Of a DNA stretch of 64,000 nt, positions 46,430-58,763 are shown piece by piece. Made by a program: the position numbers and the translations under genes. Each line of letters starts with the position of its first letter. Position 1 is the stretch's first letter. The notes beneath the pieces were generated by a model. That model had not been told where the DNA came from, searched no databases, and was given only the letters and a program-made list of their open reading frames with translations. This DNA comes from Mauremys mutica (lineage: Eukaryota; Chordata; Testudines; Geoemydidae), in NCBI RefSeq assembly GCF_020497125.1, contig NC_059093.1:22379301-22443300 (forward strand). The letters run 5' to 3'.

Positions 46430-46600
46430 GAGGGTGGGGGCTGCCTGCAGTGTCCAGACCCCTCCCCCCAGCAGGGTGCAGCGGGGACCAGACCCCTCCC
46501 AGGGTGCAATGGGGGGGGGCGGCTGCAGTGTCCAGCCCCCCCCCCCGGGTGCCGCAGGGACCAGACCCCCCCCAGGGATACAGCGGGGGAGGGGGGCAGC
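46430..46600. repeat. Tandem repeat upstream of the left promoter
   Basis: Three to four degenerate copies of a unit like GGTGCAGCGGGGACCAGACC. The right arm has more copies at 62575-62860. Confidence 0.7.
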
Positions 46601-47950
46601 CACACCGGATCCGGGGGCACTTTGCGCAGCCACTGCTGTGATGAGCTGGCGAGTCTCAGCCTTGAGGGCCAGGTGCCCCTGCTGCCACCCCCCTCCCAGC
46701 CCCCCAGCTTGTCTAGGGGGCGCCTCCCTTTACCCCCCCCCCCCCGCCTCCCTTAGAACCACGTTGTGCCCCGGAGGCCTGGGGCCGCGGAGCCGCTGGC
46801 AGTGGTTCTGTAGGGGGCCCCTCGCACCAGCCTCAGTCCATCCTTCCTGGGGACGGGGACCCTGATTTCCAGCCTTCCCTGGGGGAGCCTCCCCGAATGG
46901 GCTCTCTGCTGCGGAGCCCCAAGCCCCTCCCACTCCCCACCAGCGGGGATGGGAGTGGGGTGAATGCCCCCGAGGCAGTCACATCCCCCCCCCTGCCGGC
47001 TACATGCTGGGAATCCAGGCTGGGAGGCAGGGGGGCTGCCGGCCGTGGGGTGCCCTGCAGCCTGGTGCCATTCACAAGGAGAACCGCGACGGCCTGACAC
47101 CCCAACCCCTGTACGAGCTCCCGCCCTGCCCCCCCCATGCCTACTGCCTCTTGAGCAGCCCCCCTGCGGTGTCCCCAGTACCTCCCCCCGGCTGTGTCCC
47201 CTCCCCCGCAGCTTCCCAGCCCGCCAGCTCCCGCCCCGTGACATCCCCCTCGCTACACTGTCTCCCTGCAGCTTGCCCCATTCCCTCCCTGAGTCCCAGC
47301 TTCACCCCCTGACGTCTCTCCAACCCCACCTCCCCCCATCACGGCCCTCGCCCCCCTCTAGTGCCCCGGCCCCTGCTCCCCGTGGGGGGCTTGAGAGGCT
47401 CCCACTCCCCGGCCGCTCCACTCCCCAGAATTTGAAACTGCTGGTGTTGAGGAAGGTGGGCCTGGGCTGGGCCAGCTTCTTGGGCAGGTCCTCGTGAAAG
47501 AGAGAAGAGCGGGCAAGGCTGAGAGGCCCCTGCCTTGTTCCCGGGGGGCACAGGGGGTCCCACAATTTGGCCCAGTGTCACCCTCCCACATACAGAGGAG
47601 ACATCAGCTCCCAGCAGGCCATGCTCCATCTCCAGCCCTGCAGGGATGAGACCACAATCCACCAGTGCCCCCCACCCTGCCACCACCATCAGCAGTCAAG
47701 CCAGGGAATCACCCCCTTCTCCCCTGCGAGGGCTGCAGGACTCCCTGCCCCCTGCAACACCAGCCTCCTCACCATGTACCCCAGAGGGGGGTCGGATAAG
47801 GGTGGATTTATTCTTTCCATTCCTCAGATCTAGCCCTCAGTCCTGGTCTGCCCATACGTGATCCAGGGTCTGGAGCAGTTGGCTGCTTACCCAGGGCTAC
47901 CAAGGAGCTGCCAGGAGAAGGGACTAGATTCTCCACGGCTCTGCATCCAT
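46600..47950. other. GC-rich stretch without an assigned gene
   Basis: High GC and C homopolymers (46734-46746). Many overlapping open frames exist on both strands, none with a domain. Confidence 0.5.
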
Positions 47951-48235
47951 TCACACTGGTACCCGTCTCACACATGGGGAAACTGAGGCACCAGGGAGGG
48001 CGATATGGGCTGCGCCAGGTCAGATTGGGAGTCTGTGGGAGAGCCAGGAATAGAACCCAGGAGTCCTGGCTCCGTGGGCAGCTTGGGACTCCTCCATTCG
48101 GGGAGGCTGGGCGCTCCCGGACTGCAGCCCTGCCCCAAGGCTCGCCCCCGCTCAGCATCCCCTGGGCCCTTATACCCACCGCCCATGCCTGGCTCCCAGC
48201 CTCCCCTGCTCTAACCGCTAGACCCAGCGGGGCTG
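47950..48235 (+). repeat. MIR-like SINE (CORE-SINE)
   Basis: ATGGGGAAACTGAGGCACCA, CCAGGAATAGAACCCAGGAG and CTAACCGCTAGACC follow the MIR/CORE-SINE consensus order. A second partial copy of the 3' segment follows at 48365-48470 (CTAACCACTAGACACCACTG, ACCAGGAGTCCTGGCTCCCA). Confidence 0.75.
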
Positions 48236-48469
48236 GAACAATTTTTATAGTGGGAGGTGCTGAGAGCCAGTGAACAAAACTGTAAACCCCGTACAGGATG
48301 GAAACCACTTCAAGCCAGGGGGTGCACCACGACTGGCCCTCACTCCCTTCCCAAAGCTAGCGGTGGGACCTGGATACCCTGGCTCCCAACCCCCACTCTA
48401 ACCACTAGACACCACTGCCCTCCCAGAGCTGGGGATAAGAACCAGGAGTCCTGGCTCCCAGCCCGGCTG

Positions 48470-49014
48470 TGGGTGGAGCAGGACGTACTGGCCATGGGCT
48501 CAGCTGGGCATCGCTTACCATCAGGTTGGAGGGGACGAGTCATGGACGGCGTGTACCATGGGCTGGGGCAGGCTGTGTCTCCCCAAACAGCCCAGTGTAG
48601 CCCTGCCCATGCTCTGCCCAGAAGGCCCCCTCCTGCTCGCCCTTCCCCCTTGGCCCCAGCCCAGGCCAGCTGGCTGCTCCTCCCCAGGGCAGCGTGCTGG
48701 GGCTGGGACTAGGGTGGCCATGGCCAGCCTGTGGCCGGGACTTGAGGAGGCTGGGGGGCACCTGGGGATGCCCACCAAGTGCTTGTGAAGAAAGGGCTGG
48801 GGTGGGGGCTGTGTGCTGCCTGCCCGGCACTCAGGAGCTGGGGGTCCATGCACTGTCCGCCCACCCAGCGTTTGGGGACTGGGGGTCACGGGTGGAGCGG
48901 GGGCATGTGTCCCCCACCGAGCATGCTAGGGGAAGCCACAGGGGGGTGCTCTGGGCTCCGGTGGGGGAAGGGGGCCAGGAGGGGCAGGGCCGGCTGGGGG
49001 GATTGGATGCTCCA
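48470..49014. other. Unannotated GC-rich stretch
   Basis: No gene recognised; overlapping open frames are compositional. Confidence 0.4.
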
Positions 49015-49565
49015 TAAAGCAACCAATGGATCAGATCAATGGGCCAATCTAACCTGTATCGCCCCCTCAAACATCAGATTAATTGGGCCATCTAGCCTGG
49101 TATACCCCACCCTACATGAGATCAATGGGCCCATCTAACCTTGTTATCCCCACCCCATATCAGAGCAATGGGCCCATCTAATCTGATATCCCCCACCCCA
49201 CAATAATATCAATGGGCCCATCTAACCTGTATCGGCCCCCCCCACACCCCAACATCGAATCAATGGGCCCATCTAGCCTCATATCCCCCACCCCACATCA
49301 AATCAATGGGCCCATCTAGCCTCGTATCTCCCCCACATCAGATTAATGGGCCCATCTAGCCTCATATCCCCCACCCCACATCGGATCAATGGGCCCATCT
49401 AGCCTCGTATTCCCCATCCCACATTGGAACAATGGGCCCATCTAGCCTGGTATCTCCCTCCCCACATCGGATCAATGGGCCCATCTAGCCTCGTATCCCC
49501 CATCCCACATTGGAACAATGGGTCCATCTAGCCTGGTATCCCCCTCCCCAACATTAGATCAATGT
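49015..49565. repeat. Minisatellite, 42-47 base unit
   Basis: About 12 copies of a unit with core CAATGGGCCCATCTAGCCT followed by a TATCCCCCACCCCACAT-type part. The core resembles, in reverse complement, the end of the CR1 3' UTR (GGGCTAGATGGACC at about 2883). Confidence 0.88.
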
Positions 49566-52500
49566 GGTCTGTGGGATGCACCCTTAAACAGCTGAAGTTG
49601 GTTAACATAATCAAGTTTTTGCTTGTTTCTTTTACATGTATCTTGTTTTTAGTAACCCACATGGAACACACAGATTAACTTATTTCATCTCCAGTGTAAT
49701 AGGGACCAAGTCTTCTATAACACAAGCTCTGCGTCTGGTCTGGTTTTTCCAGGTCTTTAGCACACATATGCCTGCTTTCGATACTTTCGCAGTTGTTGCG
49801 CAGACAGTCCTTTTCGCGGAATTCGTGCAAGTGCATTACTAACTATTGTAGAAGAAACATAGTGCTTGACTGCTAAGAAGCACTGCAAGTCTGTAAGAAA
49901 GCATATTGCTCTCCCCAGCTGAGCTCTCTCTTTCAGTAACAGAAGGGGCTGTGTCTGAGGCTGGGAACCCAGTGCGGAGGCTGCTCCAGCATGGCCGGCA
50001 GCAGGGCAGTGCAGTGGGACCGGGGGTAGCATGGGGAGTGGGTGGCTCCTGTATAGAGAGGAAGTGTGGGCTGGAGGCATGGTCAAGATGGACACTGTCC
50101 TGATGGGAGAAGCAGGGGCCTATCTGCCTGGTTTGCCCTCTGCCCTGAGTCCCTGAGCTCCCCCACAGACCTGAGAGGGGGCTGCCCCAGGCTGTAGTGG
50201 GCCAGGGTGGACAAGTATCCCAGACAGTGAAAAGAAGAGCAGCCTCTCCTGCAGGGTCGGTGAAACTGAGGCAGGGAGTGGCTGGGCCCAGGGAGCTGAA
50301 AGAGGAGCTTGGGGCCTAGCTCTGGTGCAGATCTTGCAGCCCAGGCTACGCCCTGAGTGTGAGGGGACAGTCGCAGCTTGGGGAGGGTGGATCTGGTGGT
50401 TCAGATCTGGGGTCTGGGGTTGGAGGAATGGCTGGAGTTAGGGATCAGAAGTCTGTTTGGGTCTGGGGTGCAGGAGTGGAGCTGCGTCTTTGGGATGTAT
50501 CGCATGTGGGGTAAAGAACTGGGTATTTGGGGACAGTCTTACTGTTGGGAGGGGTCTGTCCAGCTGTGGCACTGGGAGTCGGAGGTGGAGTAGTTGAGGG
50601 AATGGTTCGATGTTGACTTTTAAGGCTGTGGGTAGGAGCTGGGGTTTGGGCTGCACTCCTGGCATTGCACCAGAGGGTCTTGTGTTTTTGTCTGAAAACC
50701 TGCTCCTCCTTTCACCTTTCCCTTTCAGTTCTTCCTCGCTCAGCTTGTACACCTGGAAAAACAATCTGAGTCCCAGGAATTCCACTTGGGTGTCTGCAGG
50801 GCAAGGTGGGCCCTGAAATCCAGCAGCTGGGAGGCCACTTGCCGTGGTTTGTAGCCTCCCTCCCCTGCCTTCTTCTAGGAGGCAGCAGAGAGCACCTGAC
50901 ACTGCTGCAATGGGAGAGTGAAGCCGCCCAGGCTGAGGAGGAACGGCAAGGCAAGGAGTTGGTGATAGATGCCTGGAGCCCCTGTCTCTCAGGTTTGCTT
51001 GTGGTCACAGTGCCTGAGTGACATGGTAAACCCACGGCTCATTCAGCCAGCCGCAGTGTGGAAACCAGCCGCTGTGGAGCCCACGCAGAGTGCAGGGTAA
51101 GGCACGTGCAGGTAACACGATGGCCTTAAGGTGCAAAAGGCTGCTGTGAGGGAGAATGTCAGTCTGCCTACTGGCCCAGAAAGACCCTGCCTAAAGGCTG
51201 GGTAGATAGATCCATGGCCCAGTTCCTTTCTAGCTCCTTGGGGAGAAAGGAGAGAAGATGTGGGCTGGAGAGATGAGGATTTTGGCTCAGGCCCAGTTGA
51301 TGAGAAAAGCCCCTCCTGTAAGCAACGTCCCGCTTCCCCCACCCTGATTCCTCCTCCATCCTGGCCTAAATGAACTTCCTATCACCAACAGAAAGAGATC
51401 CTGTCCTCTGGTAAAGAGGTCCCCACTTCTTGGAGGCACATTTATGGTTCTCTGCCATTTTCAAGCCACCCTCTTCCTGTCATGGCAGAAACAGACGAAA
51501 GCCAAGAGGCAGAAGATCATCTGGGTTCATGGCGGGATTGGGGCCGGAGAAGTTCCTGCTGGAAGAGCTAGCCGGAGCCAGAGCCACTGTGAAGAGAAGG
51601 GATGAGGGTGACTCCAAACTCTCCTGGGAGATTTCCCTGTCCAACGAGAGGGGTGGAGAGAATGGGCAGGAGCCACTGACCCAATCCCTGAAGGTCAGAC
51701 TGTTTTATTGCCATGATAATATGCAGCATTTCTATGGGAGCTTCTCAGCCCTAGTCCCCAAAGCATTTCACAAGGTGGGCTCAGTGGCATTATCCCTATG
51801 TTACAAAGGGGGAAAGCAAAGTTACTGTCACTCACTCAGCATGACAGTCCTTGTTGTCCAGTCAGGCAGCCAGACTGGACTCCATGGGGAAGGAATGTCC
51901 TCGTTTCCTCATGATACTTCGGTGCCAAGTGGTAAAGGACAATTGTTTCCAATCTAATCCTGGCATCCTTTGGGGCTGAAAGCAATGCTACTGAAGCAGG
52001 GAGCGGTGTTCTATGAACAATTTGATGTAGGCCATAGCTCTCCATAGCTTTCTTCTCTGGGGTGAAACCCAACAGCTGGGTGCTTGCTATTTCGATTGGA
52101 GTTCTTGCCAAATCCTTCCCCATGCTAAAAGTACACTTCCCTGGAGTAGAATCATGTAGCAAACCACCCAAAATCTCAGCAGCGCTAGGCAGGAATAGCA
52201 TCTGCAAACATGGCCAGTTTACTCCTTTACACTGGCTTAGAAAGAGTTAGAGAGATTTTATATGCGTACAGGCATAACATAAATGAGGTATAACAATCAT
52301 AATTGGCTACAAGAAAAATAAAGATAAAATACTTACTAACACATACTTAAGAAATTATCTTGGTTTCAAAGCAAATTTTTCTAAACACATGCTTCAGTAG
52401 TCTTCCTGACCCAACTCCCTAGGGCGGGACCTCTCCATCAAAGTTACCCAGTTGTGTCATTTTGTCTTCTCAGGTGTGGAGAATGCAATAGGCAGGAAGA

Positions 52501-52840
52501 GATGTGTTTTGTGGCTGTCTGCCCCTTCTGTCCCTGGGGGAAAATGGTGACTAACAATTGCTTTGCAGTGGGAAGAAAAGCTTAAATGTGATGCCCCAAA
52601 TTCGTTTGGGCTACAGAACAGTGACTGAGGTCATGTCAGGTCTTGAGGAAATCTGCTAAATTAACCTGTCTGCTATATAGGGGCTATTTTCTTTAATTTT
52701 AAAAATAATTATAGTTTTCCATCAAGACAGCTAATACAAGTTAGCTAACTCCATGGAACAGCCTAGTGGACTCAAGACCCAGATAGATTTAACGTCCTCC
52801 CCCCATCACTCCTCAGCTGCAGGGAGAGGGGTCACTGCAC
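49566..52840. other. Stretch without an assigned gene
   Basis: A possible MIR-like relic lies at about 51705-51815 (CCCCAAAGCATTTCACAAGG). No exon is recognised in the remaining sequence. The open frame at 51430-51957 lacks splice context and family resemblance. Confidence 0.45.
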
Positions 52841-52849
52841 ACCCAACTT

Positions 52850-53345
52850 ACATGCATCTGGAACTCCCATACCCAGACACCCCCACCAAGCCTCACCCTG
52901 CACACCCAGAACCCCCCAGGCCCTCCATACCCAAACCCCATCCCATTGAACCTCAACCCCTGTATCTGGAGCTCCCCTGCCCCCAGATCCCAACCCCTGC
53001 ACCCAGAACACTCCCACTGAGCTCCCTGCACCACTGAGTCCCCACATCCACACCCCCATCCCACTGACCCCCAACTAACTGCACCCATAACCCCACCAAG
53101 CCCCACTCCCCCAGCACCCAGACCTCCCTCCTGAGACCCCCACACCCAGTCCCTTCCACTGAGCCCCAACCACTTTCATCTGGAAGCACTTGCAGAGTCC
53201 CATTACTGGAATCCCCCACAACAAGTCTCTGTGCATCCAGATCCCCCCCACATAGCTGCCTGCACCCAGATTGTCCCACACAGAATCCTCTCACCCCACA
53301 ACTGGATCCCCCAACACTGAGCCCTCCACACTTGGTTCCTCCTGG
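52850..53345. repeat. C-rich degenerate tandem repeat
   Basis: Degenerate units around CCCTGCACCCAGAACACTCC, CACTGAGCCCC and CACACCCAG, about 30-40 bases. The Gly/Trp/Val-rich open frames on the minus strand are by-products. Confidence 0.7.
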
Positions 53346-53466
53346 TTGAGCCTGCCTGCCCCACACCTGGTGGGCCCCAGGGTGTTTCTGGGACAGGCCT
53401 TGTGATGTGTCAGGGTTGGGTGCAGCCTCCTCACTGATTCCATGTCCCAGGGGTGGAGGCTGCAGG

Positions 53467-54216
53467 CAGGGCCGGCTCTAGCTTTTTTGCCGCCCCAAGC
53501 AAAAAAAAACAAAAAAAAACCAAACCCCAGAGAAAACGGCAGCCACAGGGAGCTCGTGGAGGTCGGTGAAGGGCAGCACCTGCCCGCTCCCTCCGCCCGT
53601 GGGCAGCCAGACACTGTAGCCCACTCACAGCCGGGCGAGAGGGGGTCCCCCCTCCAGCCTTGGGGTGCCTCTCCCGGCCGGGCAGGCTCCAAGAGGGCCG
53701 ACACAGGCAGCACTGGCTGGGGTCTGTGACCTCTGCTCGGGGCCGGCATTGCAGCAGGGCTCGGCACAGTACAAACGGCACCGGGATCAGTGGGGCCTGC
53801 CCCTCCGCTGCCGGCCAGGCCGCTGCAGAACCCTCCCTCCAGTTCCCGCCGGGCTGCCACAGAACCATCCCTGGCACCGCTGCCAGCCGGGCCGCTGCAG
53901 AACCCTCCCTCCTTCCGGTGCCCAGGGCCTGCAGGAGGTGGTGGCTCAGCCGCTCTTTTAAAGGCGGCTCGGCCAGGCTGGGCTCAGAGCAGCACGGGAG
54001 ATGGAGGCCGGTGCAGGCAGCGGGGAGTGGCGCATCCTGGGGAGCCCGGCGGCACGATGAGTGGCGGGGATCACTAGTTCTTGCCCCGCCCCCCGGGCCA
54101 GGGTCTGTGTCCCTGCAGGGCTGGGCTGGCCGCCCCAAGATTGGCCGGAATGCCGCCCCTTTCAATGTGCCGCCCCAGGCACGTGCTTTCTTGTCTGGTG
54201 CCTGGAGCCGGTCCTG
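53467..54216. mobile_element. hAT element with exact 8-bp target duplication
   Basis: Starts CAGGGCCGGCTC and ends GAGCCGGTCCTG, imperfect inverted ends. GCTGCAGG flanks both sides (53459-53466 and 54217-54224), which fits hAT insertion. No transposase is recognised in the 750 bases, so it is non-autonomous. It lies at the 3' side of the zinc-finger exon on the minus strand. Confidence 0.9.
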
Positions 54217-54224
54217 GCTGCAGG

Positions 54225-54633
54225 GTGATCTCCCACCTGTGTAAAGCCAGTGGCTTGTGCTCCCCCCTGCCAGGCTGGAGCCTGCCTGTGTGGATTCTCT
54301 GATGGCTAAGAAGCTGTGAGGGCCTACTGAACTTTTCCCCACACTCAACACACATGTTATTTCTCTCTCCCATGGGGATTCTCGGCTGGGTCGTGGTTTC
54401 CTTGAAGCCTCTCTGAGTTCCCCTACAATTAACAGATTTTCCACCTTTCTGTGTTGGCTGGATTCCCTGCTGAGTCTCTGGCCTCTGTTGACTCTCACAG
54501 GATTTTCCCTGCTCACATTTCCTGGACACGCCCCCTTTGCATCTTTACAATAATGTCCCATGTGATTTGACTTGCTCATCATCTTCCTGCTGAGGCTTCT
54601 GCTCCAAGGTCTGTCTCACCCTCCCATCACCCG
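54225..54633 (-). pseudogene. KRAB zinc-finger gene relic, finger exon
   Basis: The exon starts after CTCTGTGTCCCAG (AG 54635-54634). It encodes the linker typical of sauropsid KRAB zinc-finger proteins (QQEDDEQVKSHGTLL), then an in-frame TAA at 54547-54545, then SRKCEQGKSCESQQRPE and GFKETTTQPRIPMGE. One complete C2H2 finger follows, CVECGEKFSRPSQLLSHQRIHTG, with C-x2-C-x12-H-x3-H. The next finger is destroyed, and an hAT element is inserted at 54216. Working members of the family have many fingers and bind DNA to silence retroelements. The stop, the loss of fingers and the insertion show a pseudogene. Confidence 0.8.
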
Positions 54634-54985
54634 CTGGGACACAGAGAAAAAAAGTCAGAAACAGGAATGGAAAAGCAGAGAACAAATGAAAAGAACAGCT
54701 GGAGATGAAGACAAATGAGGGACTGAATTTCCCCAAACTCTTCCTCAAAGGGGAGGAGGGGATCAATTCTACATCCAGTGCCCTCTAAACACCCAGGGAG
54801 AAGGAAGTTCGGGGAGGAAGCTACTGCCAGGAGACAGTCAGGATAGGTAGGAAGCCAAGAGCAATATCTGCCCTGAGGATATGACTGTTGCTGCAGACAA
54901 GCCTGAACCAAGAGAGTTCACAAGGTCTTTGTTGGGAATCCCAGCTGTTTCCTTCTGGCACTGAGTTCATTTCATTATTCCTCAC

Positions 54986-55088
54986 CTGTGTCAATGTCTC
55001 TCAGGCTCTCTCTTTCCTCTGAGCCCTGGAGATCTGGGGACAACAGCTCTGCCCAGCTGGGAGATATCAGGTTTGGAAACTGGAATCC
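54986..55088 (-). pseudogene. KRAB-B box exon relic
   Basis: On the minus strand TTCTGTGGGCAG is the acceptor (AG 55090-55089), and CACAG|GTGAG the donor (GT 54985-54984). The DNA follows the KRAB-B pattern (GGATTCCAGTTTCCAAACC, then CAGATCTCCAGGGCTCAGAG). PDLQGSEERE is readable near the end. Compared with the family pattern a base is missing near the start and about eight bases in the middle, so the frame is broken. No KRAB-A exon was found upstream to 57 kb. Confidence 0.7.
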
Positions 55089-55563
55089 CTGCCCACAGAA
55101 AAGAAGACAAGTCAGATCAGGTGAATTCATTTGTCACACACAAAAGAAGTTCTGTTATTTTAACCCCTTCTCGTTTGAAAGCAGGAAAATCCTGGGGCCA
55201 GCTCCCCAGCTGCTCAAGGGTGCAGGAAACTCCTCTGAGGAATTTAACTTTGCCCAAGTCTACTGGGAACACTCACAATCCAAGGGGTTCCTAAAACCCA
55301 GAGCAGCTCACTGCATGTCCCAGAAAGGGAAGACTCAAGCCAGAGAGGACGGCCTCCAGGAACTGCTCCTTACTGAGAGAGAGAGGCCCAGAGACACCAC
55401 AGGAGTGGGAAAGGCACAAGGCCTGACAGCTGATGGGGGGACACTCCTTTGTCTTTCCTTGCCCATATGTTTACATTCAATTTCTCAGATTAGAAGCTGA
55501 TTTGGGCAGAGATTTTACTACAACCTAATCAAGGCTTTTAGGGTGCTACTGCAATACCAATCA

Positions 55564-55741
55564 TTAATATAAAGGTAATAATTGGAGGGGACCTTGAAAG
55601 GTCATTGAGTCCAGCCCTCTGCTTTCACTAGCAGGACCAATTTTTGCCCCAAATCCCTAAGTGGCCTCCTCAAGGACTGAACTTCACAACCCTGGGTTTA
55701 GCAGGCCAATGCTCAAGCCACTGAGCTCTCCCTCCTCCATG
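55564..55741 (-). repeat. tRNA-derived SINE with CR1-like tail
   Basis: Reading the minus strand: GAGCTCAGTGGCTTGAGCAT is an A-box-like start, a tRNA-like anticodon arm follows (GGCCTGCTAAACCCAGGG), then AAGTTCAGTCC as B box. The tail (GGTCCTGCTAGTGAAAGCAG, GACTCAATGACCTTTCAAGG) resembles the CR1 3' UTR. This suggests mobilisation by CR1. Confidence 0.75.
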
Positions 55742-58160
55742 AGAGTAGGTTTTGTAATCTGGACTGACCAGGATCTTGTGCACAGTGGACTGCTATGAAG
55801 CCAATTATAGCGTTATCATTATCACAGTGTGCTGTGCCCGTCCCAGGCATCCCAAAATCACTAATCTAGCCCCACCCCCATCATGAGATTCTTTTTAAAA
55901 CAATAAACTCTGGGAAGAGGCTGCAAGAGACCTGAGGTGAGAGTGGCTCTGGTGGGATGAAGGAGGCAGGATGGAGTTGGAGGGGTGGGGCTGCGAGAGG
56001 AGGTGGGGCCTAGGACGGTGTCAGAACTTTAAGTGGGGGCCTAGGAAGAGTAGGGCAAAGGGGGCGTTGAAGTCTGGGAGGGAACCGGGTGGCACTGCAG
56101 GGACAGTACTGAGTGGTGTGCAGGGGGCATGGCAGCTGATTGGGCTGTGGGGGCCATATGGAAATGTGGGACAAATGAGCAAGAGCTGGGTGGGGCCTGA
56201 TGGGAAGAAATGAAGTGGAGAGGAGGAGCCATGGTGTGATGACCCACAAGTGGCCAGCAGAACAGCGCTCCTCCTCTCCGCTGCACTTTCTGCCAGTTTT
56301 TCTCCTCTCCCCTTCACATCTCTGCTCACTCCCCCCTCGTTCACCATCCCTGTTTGCCATCCAGGTGCCCGCCCCAAACACACATACAGCCCTTTGTCCC
56401 TTGCTGTGTCTCCCAGCACGGTTGCTTATTCCACCTTGGCTCCCCGCAGTGCTGCTGCATTGTGACCGGGGGAAACCAAGAGTGATGGTGGGGGAGGATG
56501 TGGAGAGGGAGTGAGGGGTGCATGGGGAGAGGGGGGGAATGTTTTGGGTGGAGAGGCTTGCTGGGAAGAACGAGGGGCGTACAGATGGTGCCTTGGGGGT
56601 CTAGGCAGCGCGCTTGTCGGCACTTGAAGGGCTCTTCATCCTCTGCTGCCTTGACTCCCGAGTGCATTGCGCTGGCAGTACTGTGGGGAACCCCGGTACA
56701 TCACTGCCTCTGCACAGAAGCACTTGGCTCCTCTGGCTCTGCGCAGCATGGTGGGCCAGAAAGCAGAGGATGGGCTTCCCCTTTTCCTTCCCACCTAAGT
56801 CTCCCTGCTCAGTGTCAGATCCCTGCACCCCAACTCACCCCTATAAATCTCCACACACCCCATGCACCCCAAAGCTTCCTTCACTGGCCCTGCCCCCTGC
56901 CCCCCTCGCTGCCACACATGGGCTTCTCCAGAGCCCACCCCCATGTTCCCTGCCTTCCCACGGGCTGTGAGAGGAGGAGAGCTAGTGAGTCAGGGAGCGA
57001 GGCTAGCAGCAGCCCAGAAAACAGAAGCAGCTGAAAGAACTTGTCCCAGTGTTGACAGCGCTGCAGCATTTAAAGCGTAGACATATCTTGACTCAAAGAG
57101 GGAGGGAACAAAGAGATGCACCCACACATCACCAAAGCTCAAATGCTTCCAGAGTGCCAAAACTCAGTGTCCCCTACACTGTCCCACATTCTGAAAGCTC
57201 CAACTGGCCCCTCCTCCACTGTGGAAACCTCTAATTTCCCCCTCTGCCAACATCAGCTATACAATTAGGTTTTTGCCATACAAATATCTGCAGCACGTTG
57301 AAAATGTAGGGGCAGTGTAAATTCATTCAACACCACACACTACACATTGTATTAGTCAGTCAGAAGCCTCCATTTTTAGACTTACCAAAAGGTGCCATAG
57401 ACGCTTGAGTTTGCGACACCAGAGAATCACAGAAACCAGGGACACTTGCAACATAATTTAGATCTAGTTGCTAGAGAGTACGTGGGCTTTTCACATGCAA
57501 CTGCAATGTGGTTCTTTTCAAAACTAGAATAGGACTATTTAAGCAGTCGGCCTGGGCATTTTGAAGTTAACCCTTTGGAAACAATGGCTAGATGATATAA
57601 ACACTCAATGACTTTCTCCTCTTATTCTGGTCCCCACTCTGGTTTCTCTCTCTCCCTTCTGATCTTGGCTTCCCTTTAACACTTTCATATTCACTACATG
57701 AGATTTGCACAGCACTTTATCCACATACAAACTCTATCATTCCTAAGTATTGGTGATATGTTTCTTAGAGACAGACGTACCTCATCCTACCTTCAATCTT
57801 GTGTCCCCCATCATAACTCTTTCCTTCTGCTTCTATGCTCCATGACCACCTCACCCTCCAAACCCTTCGGTCGTCTCCATATCCTGTAGTGTTTTGTGCA
57901 ACTTCAAGGCTCTACACTCTTTTCTCCAGTTCTTCACCCCATAGGTGCATTCATTATTTGTTGTGACAACCCAAAGTTCCTGTGAACCTCCCTTCCTGGC
58001 TTCCTAGAGGAAAACATACCATTTTAATCACTCCCTAGTTTATCTTTTCATAAACTAATCTTTCTTCTCTGATGAGTGCACTTTACATGACAGTTCTTAC
58101 CATAAAGTACTTCGGTGTCAGTGGCACTTCCAGTTTCCTGGTATAAAATAAACCACGTTG
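55742..58160. other. Unannotated stretch
   Basis: No exon, RNA gene or repeat family recognised. The open frames at 55971-57080 overlap on both strands and follow base composition. Confidence 0.45.
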
Positions 58161-58164
58161 TACA

Positions 58165-58465
58165 CCACATTATTGGATTCTCAGCCTGTGGTCCATGGAC
58201 CATTGCTATTGTATGGAGAGTTGGTTGGTCACATGGTGCTGGCCTTTCCTAGTCTCTAGCTATTAGATCAAATTAGAAACAGCTAAACAGCCAGCCAAAT
58301 ACATTCTTAATATTACACTTCCATGATACACAGGGATGTCAGGCAGTTATGAATGGGAAGTGGAGGGGATCCACATGCCAGTGACTGGGAAAGGAGGTGT
58401 GCATGAGGCACTCTCTGTCAAGTTGTGGTCCACACACAGACCTCAACTGAGGACCCCTGACTCAT
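58165..58465. repeat. Possible hAT relic
   Basis: GGATTCTCAGCCTGTGGTCC at 58173 and GTTGTGGTCCACACACAGAC near 58423 resemble the ends of an hAT-type element. Strongly diverged, no target duplication. Confidence 0.35.
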
Positions 58466-58763
58466 AGGGTGTCACTAATGTAATATATTGTACCCAGCAG
58501 TTCCCAGGATCTGTTAGGAAAATCTTCTCTTCATTAGCATGCAGGAGTGCCCTAGCGCAAATCACTACCAAAGCTAGTAGATGTCATTGTCCTTTGTTAA
58601 TGTTTGTAAACTCTCCGAAGATATAAGGCACTTTCTAAATGCTAAGTGTTGTTATGTTATTGCTGGCAGACACACAAACCACTGACATTGGAGCCTTCCA
58701 GGGGGTTTCTCTACGGACGGGAATTCGTAGTAGATTGAATGGTAAGAATAAAGCTTTTAGTAT

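Larger units (their letters stand above)
44378..46600 (-). repeat. Left arm of a large inverted duplication
   Basis: The minus strand of this arm matches the plus strand of 62575-64000. From CACTCACCCACCATGGCTCC at 44382 inward to the hAT-like piece the two copies are almost identical, with a few indels. The middle is a minisatellite that has diverged in length (about 1.4 kb here, 0.5 kb there). The promoter part and the GCTGCAGTGTCCAGACC-type repeats at 46430-46600 also match. The inner end near 46600 is approximate. Confidence 0.85.

Noticed and set aside
53431..54582. 383-codon frame joining finger-exon sequence and GC-rich sequence
   Set aside because: It is the wrong frame for the finger and crosses the hAT element.
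55660..55735. Possible tRNA gene on the minus strand
   Set aside because: A and B boxes are degenerate, the acceptor stem is not paired, and a CR1-like tail follows; it is a SINE.
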